A DNA stretch of 6,985 bases from Methanobacteriota archaeon (GTDB lineage Archaea > Altiarchaeota > Altiarchaeia > IMC4 > QMZM01). The stretch covers positions 1 through 6,985 of the forward strand of contig JAKFXM010000167.1 in NCBI GenBank assembly GCA_021731385.1. Direction: 5' to 3'. Within the stretch, counting starts at the first letter, position 1; every line of letters starts with the position of its first letter. Under the pieces are notes generated by a model. The model had not been told where the DNA came from and did no database searches. It worked only from the letters and a program-made list of their open reading frames with translations. This document shows, in pieces, positions 1 through 5,040 of this stretch. The position numbers and the translations under genes are program-made.

Positions 1-103
1 ATATTATAGTTCGCTATTTACGTGAAAGATAATTTATTGATTTGTTTTGTGCCTTACTCAAGGGGACGCTGCGCTTCGGCTTTGTTTCACTACGCCGACC
101 CTC

Positions 104-205
104 GCCTAACACGGGATAAAAGGTTCAGCACTCGGTTCGTGCCTCACCCAAATTTTTCTTCCGCTTCGCTCCAGAAAAACTTCTTTTATCCGCAAGACGT
201 TAGTT
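104..205 (+). repeat. attC-like imperfect inverted repeat (possible integron recombination site)
   Basis: The left end is GCCTAAC (104-110), a full match to the integron R'' consensus RYYYAAC. It is followed after 4 nt by GATAAAAG (115-122). The right end mirrors this with CTTTTATC (183-190), an 8-nt spacer, and GTTAGTT (199-205), which matches the R' consensus GTTRRRY at six of seven positions. Inside the fold, TTTTTCT (153-159) pairs with AGAAAAA (173-179) around a GC-TTC-GC tip. Overall length is within the normal range for attC sites. A coding gene with a good ribosome binding site starts 28 nt after the right end, as cassette genes do. No integrase is visible, and unequal spacers weaken the call. 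It may simply be one of the many hairpins here. Confidence 0.35.
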
Positions 206-223
206 TCAATTTGCCAACGCTGG
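199..223 (+). repeat. inverted repeat, left copy (flanks the YkgJ-type gene)
   Basis: Two blocks, GTTAGTTTC (199-207) and TTTGCCAACGCTGG (210-223), recur in reverse complement downstream of the gene at 609-617 (9/9) and 565-578 (13/14). Here the blocks are separated by 2 nt; downstream they are separated by 30 nt of hairpin sequence. Together the copies enclose the gene like terminal inverted repeats. Confidence 0.7.
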
Positions 224-227
224 AGGT
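222..227 (+). promoter_or_regulatory. Shine-Dalgarno site of the YkgJ-type gene
   Basis: GGAGGT lies 6 nt before the ATG at 234. It is the textbook anti-16S match and fixes this start. It lies at the edge of the inverted repeat (210-223) that encloses the gene. Confidence 0.8.
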
Positions 228-233
228 TTAAAG

Positions 234-587
234 ATGGATAATACAAGTAAAATCGCAACAAGCGAAATATGTCAAAGATGTGCTAAATGTTGTAAAGAAT
301 TTGGAGAATTAGTTGATTATGATACCGCATTTAGACTCAAACTGTTGAATACAGATAAGATTGTAGTAGAGGAAATAAACACTAATAATGATATTTTTTA
401 CAGGGTCACCTATAAATTTCCATGTTCAAAACTGATAAAAAAGAGGGATGGAAAATACTATTGCTTATTGTATGGGGATAAAGAAATACCAAGACCTCAA
501 ATGTGCAAGGGTTATCCAGATAACATTCCAATATCATTAATAGAAACTGAAAAAAAAAGAATGTCCGGCGTTGGCAAACTTTGCTAA
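234..587 (+). CDS. YkgJ-type zinc/iron-chelating cysteine-cluster protein
   Basis: This small 117-residue protein carries the CxxCxxCC signature near its N-terminus (Cys13, 16, 19, 20). Further cysteines at 64, 77 and 91 sit in FPCSKL, YYCLLY and RPQMCKGYP contexts. This is the arrangement of the YkgJ / UPF0153 family, predicted to bind Zn or Fe-S; no enzymatic role is established for it. Length fits the family. The start is supported by GGAGGT at 222-227. The last seven residues, ending in Cys117, are encoded by the downstream inverted repeat (565-578) and a mini-hairpin that contains the stop codon, so the natural C-terminus may have been replaced. The gene stands alone on this strand and is enclosed by inverted repeats, which suggests a mobile cassette. 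The family call is good; the biological role is unknown. Confidence 0.75.
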   Translation: MDNTSKIATSEICQRCAKCCKEFGELVDYDTAFRLKLLNTDKIVVEEINTNNDIFYRVTYKFPCSKLIKKRDGKYYCLLYGDKEIPRPQMCKGYPDNIPISLIETEKKRMSGVGKLC

Positions 588-617
588 AGCAACTTTGCTT
601 CGCAAAAGGAAACTAAC
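565..617 (-). repeat. inverted repeat, right copy, split by mini-hairpins
   Basis: CCGGCGTTGGCAAA (565-578) and GAAACTAAC (609-617) are the reverse complement of 223-210 and 207-199. Between them lie two small hairpins absent from the left copy: TTGCT/AGCAA at 581-592, which contains the stop codon of the upstream gene, and TTTGC/GCAAA around a TTC loop at 594-606. The simplest reading is that hairpins were inserted into, or grew within, this copy. Confidence 0.65.
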
Positions 618-676
618 AAGATTTTAACTGAAGCTGACGCTTCCAAAATTTCTCATTGGGAGAAACTTCGTTAAAC
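611..676 (+). repeat. second attC-like segment with nested hairpins (weak)
   Basis: AACTAAC (611-617) resembles an R'' box and matches the start of the preceding putative cassette (GTTAGTT, 199-205) in reverse complement, as expected for an excisable cassette. GTTAAAC (670-676) matches R' (GTTRRRY). Within are GAAGC/GCTTC near 631-644, TTTCTC/GAGAAA near 650-666, and a TTTAAC-T-GAAG arm (623-633) pairing with CTTCGTTAAA. The pairing partners are ambiguous and the inner spacing is not typical, so this is a weak call. Confidence 0.25.
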
Positions 677-834
677 CCCATATCATCATATCCAATTCCG
701 CCTATCTGCCATAAAAAGATTTGATAATCCCAAATATAATTCAATAAAAATATGATAAATAAAAATACAATAATAAAATCTTTTATGGTTTGAATGGAAT
801 TAAGAATTAATCCGGTTAAATCTCTTTCCGGCAA
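613..834 (-). CDS. doubtful small membrane protein ORF
   Basis: An open frame of 73 codons with a TTG start crosses this otherwise gene-free stretch. Its middle could form one membrane helix (around IIVFLFIIFLLNY). That is followed by the more gene-like GGIGYDDMGFNE, and then about 18 residues encoded by hairpin sequence. The start overlaps the aroA remnant on the other strand, there is no clear ribosome binding site, and the AT-rich base composition alone could generate the hydrophobic run. It may be the tail of a decayed gene. I do not recognise a family. Confidence 0.2.
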   Translation of the reverse strand: MPERDLTGLILNSIQTIKDFIIVFLFIIFLLNYIWDYQIFLWQIGGIGYDDMGFNEVSPNEKFWKRQLQLKSC

Positions 835-1011
835 GGTTATACGAAACTCTAAGGAGTTTCGAAGCTATGATTTTCCAGAGGAAAATCATATTAAAGATAA
901 TAAATTCTTAATAAACGGAAACCAGGGATACAAGGCAAAAGATTACACTATTGAAGGGGATTATTCCTTGAGGTTATGAAAAAATTAGGGGCAGGAATTA
1001 GTCAGGGATAA
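794..1011 (+). pseudogene. aroA: decayed aroA (EPSP synthase) remnant
   Basis: Three pieces of 5-enolpyruvylshikimate-3-phosphate synthase occur in the correct order. Piece 1 (794-838) reads MELRINPVKSLSGKV, the usual N-terminus just before the missing PGDKS/PPSKS motif. Piece 2 (about 905-967) reads INGNQGYKAKDYTIEGDYS, matching the mid-protein G-x-Q-x-Y ... EGDYSSASY region. Piece 3, in another frame from 967, reads LEVMKKLGAGI, matching the (L/F)xxLxKMGA region that normally follows about 45 residues later. About 170 residues are gone between pieces 1 and 2, replaced by two mini-hairpins, and a frameshifting deletion joins pieces 2 and 3. The C-terminal domain is absent. The final TAA overlaps the next gene's ATG (TAATG). 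The protein cannot be active. Identification is by remembered family motifs, not by alignment. Confidence 0.65.
842..890 (+). repeat. two mini-hairpins in the aroA deletion scar
   Basis: Hairpin 1 pairs CGAAACTC (842-849) with GAGTTTCG (854-861) around TAAG. Hairpin 2 pairs TATGATTTTCC (866-876) with GGAAAATCATA (880-890) around AGA: an 11-bp perfect stem with a 3-nt loop. Four bases separate them, and TTAAAGA follows directly at 891-897. They lie between two non-adjacent pieces of aroA, and the frame through them stays open. Confidence 0.8.
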
Positions 1012-1610
1012 TGGTTAAGATAATATTAATAAGGCATTGTGAGACCGACTGGAATAGCGGAAATAGATATTTGGGGTGGGAGGATGTTCCATTAAACAAT
1101 GCCGGAAGAAACCGGGCTAAATTGCTTGCTGGGCAACTTAAGGGTGAGAACATAGAAAAAATCTATTCCAGCAACTTAAGCAGGGCATATGAAACTGCAG
1201 GTATAATATCCAAATTTCATTCATTGGAGGTTGTGAGGATACCGGAATTGAATGAAATCAACTTTGGAGATTGGGAGGGACTAACCTTTAATGAAATTGA
1301 AGCAAAGTATAAAGAAAAAGCAAAGGAATACATGAGCGATCCTTTAAACTTTCGCTTTCCAAATGGAGAAACATTACGGGAATTCAACAAAAGGGTTTTA
1401 AGTGCATTAGATCCAATTTTGAAAAAGAATTCAGGAAGAATTTTGATAGTTGCTCACGGTGGAACAAACAGGGTCATTATTGGGAGAGCGTTAAATTTAC
1501 TCTTAAAAGAACATTGGAGGATAAAACAGGATGTTGGCTGTGTTAATGTAATTGATTTTTTTGAAGACACGGCCATAGTTTCGTTGATGAACTGTACAAA
1601 AAACCTATAG
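1011..1610 (+). CDS. cobC: histidine phosphatase, probable alpha-ribazole phosphatase (CobC type)
   Basis: The 199-residue protein belongs to the phosphoglycerate-mutase-like branch-1 histidine phosphatases. The catalytic set is visible: Arg8-His9 in LIRHCET, Arg58 in SSNLSRAYETA, Glu82 in ELNEINFGDWEG and His149 in VAHGG. FPNGETLREFNKRV (116-129) is typical of CobC/GpmB proteins. In cobalamin synthesis this enzyme removes the 5' phosphate from alpha-ribazole phosphate or adenosylcobalamin phosphate. Placement beside cobY, cobS, cobD and cobT favours that role over a general phosphatase, although it is on the opposite strand, converging on cobY. An unusual point is RHC rather than RHG after the catalytic histidine. 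A modest AGGG lies 3 nt before the ATG, which overlaps the stop of the aroA remnant. No separate promoter is evident. Confidence 0.75.
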   Translation: MVKIILIRHCETDWNSGNRYLGWEDVPLNNAGRNRAKLLAGQLKGENIEKIYSSNLSRAYETAGIISKFHSLEVVRIPELNEINFGDWEGLTFNEIEAKYKEKAKEYMSDPLNFRFPNGETLREFNKRVLSALDPILKKNSGRILIVAHGGTNRVIIGRALNLLLKEHWRIKQDVGCVNVIDFFEDTAIVSLMNCTKNL

Positions 1611-2171
1611 TAAATCCCCTATAAGTTCAAGTTCTTCAGGGATGTTGACATTAATTGCCTCCTTTCCGGATATTATGTAGAAATAGTCCTCACCCCGTTC
1701 TTTTTCCACAACATTAACACCCACCGGCAGCAGGCTCCTGTGATCGTACTCAAAAACCGTGCTCGGCGTAAAACCCATCGAACGATAATCCTCTTCTGCT
1801 ATAGCAACACAAATAGGCCTCTTAACCTCTCTGTATTTTTTGACTACATTCCTGATTAGTTTAGGTGAGATAAAAGGAAGGTCTGCTGACACAACCAACG
1901 CATTATCCAAACCAAGTTTCCTGAAGAGAAATTGTATATCCCCCACATACCCTGCTCCAGGAGAGTCCACAATATTTAAACCCATTTCCCTAGCCCTTAA
2001 TGCCGTTAAAGGGGCGTGCCTTGAAATCGCCACCAAGACCTCTAAATCAGCCTTAATCAAGGCCCGTACTACATGCTCTAATATCGTCTTTTCACCTATC
2101 CTGATGAGGGGTTTCTCTACACCCCCATTCATTCTACTACCTCTCCCGCCTGCCATGATTATTCCAATCAT
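1605..2171 (-). CDS. cobY: adenosylcobinamide-phosphate guanylyltransferase (CobY)
   Basis: This 188-residue cytoplasmic nucleotidyltransferase transfers GMP from GTP to adenosylcobinamide phosphate, giving adenosylcobinamide-GDP. It has the Rossmann-like signature MAGGRGSRM then EKPL (residues 6-22) for GTP binding. SADLPF (95-100) carries a probable metal-binding aspartate, GVNVV (151-155) follows, and NIPEEL lies near the end. The MobA/MobA-like family shares this fold, but length, lack of a kinase domain and position directly after cobS point to archaeal CobY, the non-orthologous replacement of bacterial CobU/CobP. Its ATG overlaps the cobS stop as ATGA, so translation is probably coupled. 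No Shine-Dalgarno sequence is apparent. Its stop codon shares the palindrome CTATAG with the converging phosphatase gene. Confidence 0.85.
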   Translation of the reverse strand: MIGIIMAGGRGSRMNGGVEKPLIRIGEKTILEHVVRALIKADLEVLVAISRHAPLTALRAREMGLNIVDSPGAGYVGDIQFLFRKLGLDNALVVSADLPFISPKLIRNVVKKYREVKRPICVAIAEEDYRSMGFTPSTVFEYDHRSLLPVGVNVVEKERGEDYFYIISGKEAINVNIPEELELIGDLL

Positions 2172-2875
2172 CTTAAAAACACTAAAGTTAAGAGTGCCGT
2201 TACTCTTGATGTCTCATTTATCGCTCCCATCACATCCCCTGTGACACAGCCAAATCCTCTATGAGCCGATATTACAAAGAAAAGAGATGTTAGAAGTCCA
2301 ACCATTACAACAATCAAACCTGCATACCGGGCTAAATAAAAGCAAAGGAGTATAGAGAAAACCACTGAAAGGGGATATGCCTTCCTATTCAGGTGCCTGA
2401 TGAAAATGCCCCCGATGCCTTCCTTTCGTGGCCTACCAAAGTAGATTGAGGATAACATGGCTGTTTTAGCTGAAACCTCTGCCACAATAATCAGGGATAT
2501 GTCCCCGGCAAGCTCATAGAAGCCAAATAACTGGAGAGTGAGGAGAAAGAATAGCGATAGAAAACCCGCAACCCCTAACTGGACATCCTTCATCGCCATA
2601 AGTTTTTTTTCTTTATTCCCCATCACATAGATTCCATCAGCAAAGTCGGCGAAGCCATCAAGGTGGTTTATTCCAGTAACTAAGTACAATACAAAAACCG
2701 TCAATAATGCAGCCAATGCCAAAGGGAGATAGTGGAAGAGTATTGAACTTAAGGAGCCAACAATCAAACCAATGAATACCGCAATAGCAGGAAATAGATA
2801 GGACTTCCTCGCCGCACCCTCAAGCGACATCCTACCAGTTGGTATCATAGTGAGGAAACTTACCAATGAACGCAT
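2168..2875 (-). CDS. cobS: adenosylcobinamide-GDP ribazoletransferase (cobalamin synthase CobS)
   Basis: This integral membrane enzyme of 235 residues condenses adenosylcobinamide-GDP with alpha-ribazole (phosphate) to complete the nucleotide loop. The acidic metal-binding motif NHLDGFADFADG is at residues 70-81, and the second family motif, GCVTGDVMGAINETSR, is at 209-224. In between and around lie several hydrophobic segments, roughly 28-48, 52-68, 104-118, 167-182 and 185-203, consistent with a multi-pass topology. Length is normal for archaeal CobS. The gene starts 34 nt after cobD and its end overlaps cobY by ATGA, so the three are one transcriptional unit. The ribosome binding site is an unusual run of G residues. 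Confidence 0.9.
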   Translation of the reverse strand: MRSLVSFLTMIPTGRMSLEGAARKSYLFPAIAVFIGLIVGSLSSILFHYLPLALAALLTVFVLYLVTGINHLDGFADFADGIYVMGNKEKKLMAMKDVQLGVAGFLSLFFLLTLQLFGFYELAGDISLIIVAEVSAKTAMLSSIYFGRPRKEGIGGIFIRHLNRKAYPLSVVFSILLCFYLARYAGLIVVMVGLLTSLFFVISAHRGFGCVTGDVMGAINETSRVTALLTLVFLR

Positions 2876-2882
2876 TTGTTAT

Positions 2883-2889
2883 CCCCCCC
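2883..2889 (-). promoter_or_regulatory. G-tract ribosome binding site of cobS
   Basis: Seven consecutive G residues on the coding strand end 7 nt before the cobS ATG and would pair with the anti-Shine-Dalgarno CCUCC using one G-U pair. A second run of five G residues lies just upstream (2894-2898). Homopolymer runs can change length by slippage, so the strength of this site could vary between cells. Confidence 0.5.
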
Positions 2890-2909
2890 GTTGCCCCCAA
2901 TCCAAAATT

Positions 2910-3980
2910 TCATTCACCCAAGACCTCCTCTAATTTTTCTATCAAAATTTCATTCATCCTACTCGTTTTTACTCCTATCCTGACATAGTCCTCATCCAAG
3001 TAGGGAAATGAACTACAATCCCTGATGTAAATGCCCTTGTTCAAAAGTAATCTTGTGAATTGTGGGGAACTGTAACCTGTTTCTTTGATATTGACCAAAA
3101 GGAAATTCGTTTCAGATGGATAAATCCTCAGTGGGAATTTTTCCAGTTCCTGCCTTAACACTTCTTTGCTTTTTTTCGATTCTTTTTCGATTTCTTTTAT
3201 ATAATGGTGATTGATGCAGGCTAAAGCAGCTTTTTGTGTGATTACATTAACATTCCACGGCGGTCTGGCTTTATCCAAAATTTCTATTATTCTCTTATTC
3301 GCTATGGCATATCCAATTCTTAGACCACATAAACCATAGGCTTTAGTTAGAGACCTTAATACAATAAGATTCTCGAATTCAGCAGTCTTCTCAATTAAGC
3401 TGTAGGAGTCAGATAACTCGTAGTAGACCTCATCTATAACCACGAGTATGTCCTTATCATTGGTCTCCTCCAGGAAGGAATAAATCGTATTTTTGGGTAT
3501 TACCCTGCCAGTGGGATTATTTGGGTTACATAAGAACACAAGGCCGGTGTTTGCCGGCATCTCACCTAAAACCTCCCCGGTCAGCACAAAATTATTTTCC
3601 TCCGGAATTCTGGCTGAAACAACGCGACCCCCATAAAGGAGAATCGAGTACTCATACTCACCGAAGGTTGGCTGGGGTATGAAAGAAATTCCATCACTAC
3701 CAAAGCAGAACCCAATGAACCTTATAAGCTCTGTGGAACCATTTCCCACAATAACCCCCTCGGGCAGGACATCATATTTCCTGGATATCTCCTCCCTCAA
3801 CATACTGCTTTCAGAGTCAGGATACCTGCCAACATCATCAAGTGCTTTAACTATTTCAGCAGTAATTTCATCCGGCGGGCTGACAGGATATATGTTGGTG
3901 CTAAAGTCTAATACTCCTTCTTGAGTAATTGATCCATGAAAACACGGTTTCAGCCCATTTAGTTTATCAACTATCTTCAT
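2910..3980 (-). CDS. cobD: L-threonine-O-3-phosphate decarboxylase (CobD, HisC-like)
   Basis: This 356-residue fold-type I PLP enzyme makes (R)-1-amino-2-propanol O-2-phosphate, the linker between the corrin ring and the nucleotide loop. Landmarks are CFHGSI and LDFSTNIYP near the N-terminus (family HGG...DFSxNINP), GRYPDSES (51-58), GNGSTELI (79-86), CNPNNPTGR (151-159), DEVYYE (183-188) and SLTKAYGLCGLRIGY, in which Lys213 is the expected Schiff-base lysine. It resembles histidinol-phosphate aminotransferase (HisC), but the N-terminal HG(S/G) region and the cobT-cobS context favour CobD. The start at 3980 is chosen over one 13 codons upstream because GAGGAG precedes it by 4 nt and the frame then opens 1 nt after the cobT stop. 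Coupling to cobT is likely. Confidence 0.85.
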   Translation of the reverse strand: MKIVDKLNGLKPCFHGSITQEGVLDFSTNIYPVSPPDEITAEIVKALDDVGRYPDSESSMLREEISRKYDVLPEGVIVGNGSTELIRFIGFCFGSDGISFIPQPTFGEYEYSILLYGGRVVSARIPEENNFVLTGEVLGEMPANTGLVFLCNPNNPTGRVIPKNTIYSFLEETNDKDILVVIDEVYYELSDSYSLIEKTAEFENLIVLRSLTKAYGLCGLRIGYAIANKRIIEILDKARPPWNVNVITQKAALACINHHYIKEIEKESKKSKEVLRQELEKFPLRIYPSETNFLLVNIKETGYSSPQFTRLLLNKGIYIRDCSSFPYLDEDYVRIGVKTSRMNEILIEKLEEVLGE

Positions 3981-3981
3981 C

Positions 3982-5040
3982 CTACTCCTCACGTTTCTCT
4001 GATACCCCGGCGCTGGCAAATGTAGCCATCTCGGTTAATATTTTACACCCAGCTTCAACCAGGTTTATACCTAACGCAGCACCGGTTCCCTCACCAAGAC
4101 GCAGATTTAAATTAAGGAGAGGTCTAAGTCCCATATAATCTAATATAATTTTGTGTCCAACTTCAACGGAGCAGTGGGAGGCTATCAAATAGTTTTTTAC
4201 CTTAGGCTCTAACTGATAAGCTAAAAGTGCTGCCGCCCCGGATATGAAGCCGTCTATAACTATAGGGATATGATTAGCTGCCCCAGCCAGATAAATTCCT
4301 GTCATACCTCCGATCTCGAATCCACCAACCTTAGAGAGGACATCTATAGGATCCTTCGGGTCTGGTTTGTTAAGTTTAATTGCCTTTTTGATAACTTTTA
4401 TCTTGTTTTCAAAGAGTCTGGCATTAACCCCGGTTCCCCTGCCTGTAACCCTTTCCACGGGCTCGCCTGTTATTACTGCTGTAATGGCACTACTAGGGGT
4501 GGTGTTGCCTATCCCCATGTCTCCAACCCCTACAATATCTACTCCATTCCTTAATTCATTCTCAAAGACATTGATTCCAGATTCGATGGATTTAATTGCT
4601 TCTTCTCTGGTCATTGCAGGGCCTTTAGCCATGTTCCTGGTCCCATATCCTGTCTTCCTGTTCACAACCTTGGGGTTTTCAATATCTGCTGCGACGCCCA
4701 TATCAACGACAACAACCCTTGCCCCTATGTGTCTCGCCAAAACATTTATTCCAGCCCCGCCATTAACGAAGTTGTAAACCATCTGCGGTGTAACCTCCTG
4801 AGGATAAGCGCTTACCCCCTCTTCTACCACACCATGGTCTCCAGCCATCGTAACAATGACTTTGTCTTTAATCTCCGGCATCGGATTTTTAGTAATGCCA
4901 GCAACCATTATCGAAAGTTCCTCCAATACACCAAGACTTTCCAATGGCTTGGTTAGAGAGTCCTGCCGCTTCTTTGCTTCTTTCATGGATTTTTCATCAA
5001 CTGTCCCTATTTTTTCAATTGTTTTTTTAAGTTTTTGCAT
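3982..5040 (-). CDS. cobT: nicotinate-nucleotide-dimethylbenzimidazole phosphoribosyltransferase (CobT)
   Basis: This enzyme moves phosphoribose from nicotinate mononucleotide to the lower-ligand base, giving alpha-ribazole phosphate. Family motifs are KRQDSLTKPLESLG near the N-terminus, TMAGDHGVVEEGVSAYPQ, NFVNGGAGINVLAR, VGVGDMGIGNTTPSSAI, and RLGEGTGAAL with the catalytic glutamate. With the start placed at 5040 this glutamate is residue 317, the same number as in Salmonella CobT, and total length is 352, normal for the family. The frame is open further, to an ATG at 5163, but that adds 41 residues unlike CobT that merely overlap the zinc-ribbon end of the upstream gene. With the chosen start, overlap with that gene is 14 nt. 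This is the bacterial type of CobT, unlike the other, more archaeal-looking genes here. Confidence 0.9.
   Translation of the reverse strand: MQKLKKTIEKIGTVDEKSMKEAKKRQDSLTKPLESLGVLEELSIMVAGITKNPMPEIKDKVIVTMAGDHGVVEEGVSAYPQEVTPQMVYNFVNGGAGINVLARHIGARVVVVDMGVAADIENPKVVNRKTGYGTRNMAKGPAMTREEAIKSIESGINVFENELRNGVDIVGVGDMGIGNTTPSSAITAVITGEPVERVTGRGTGVNARLFENKIKVIKKAIKLNKPDPKDPIDVLSKVGGFEIGGMTGIYLAGAANHIPIVIDGFISGAAALLAYQLEPKVKNYLIASHCSVEVGHKIILDYMGLRPLLNLNLRLGEGTGAALGINLVEAGCKILTEMATFASAGVSEKREE
3985..3990 (-). promoter_or_regulatory. Shine-Dalgarno site of cobD
   Basis: GAGGAG on the coding strand forms the last two sense codons of cobT and lies 4 nt before the ATG at 3980. It decides the cobD start against the ATG at 4019. 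Confidence 0.75.

Larger units (their letters stand above)
1..233. other. non-coding, hairpin-rich leader upstream of the YkgJ-type gene
   Basis: An open frame crosses this stretch but gives a low-complexity peptide without any family motif, so I read the stretch as non-coding. It contains several inverted repeats: TCGGC (76-80) with GCCGA (94-98), the GCAC/GTGC pair near 127-141, and the attC-like fold at 104-205. The first 50 bases are AT-rich and could include a promoter, but I see no convincing TATA/BRE or -35/-10 pair. Confidence 0.5.

Noticed and set aside
22..231. Open frame of 69 codons on the + strand
   Set aside because: The peptide has no motif or family look, lies over inverted repeats, and ends just before a well-supported gene start.
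1840..2244. Antisense open frame over cobY and cobS
   Set aside because: It is a mirror frame of two clearly recognised genes and has no motif of its own.
3981..4019. Upstream extension of cobD by 13 codons
   Set aside because: It would overlap the cobT end without a ribosome binding site, while the start at 3980 has GAGGAG at good spacing.
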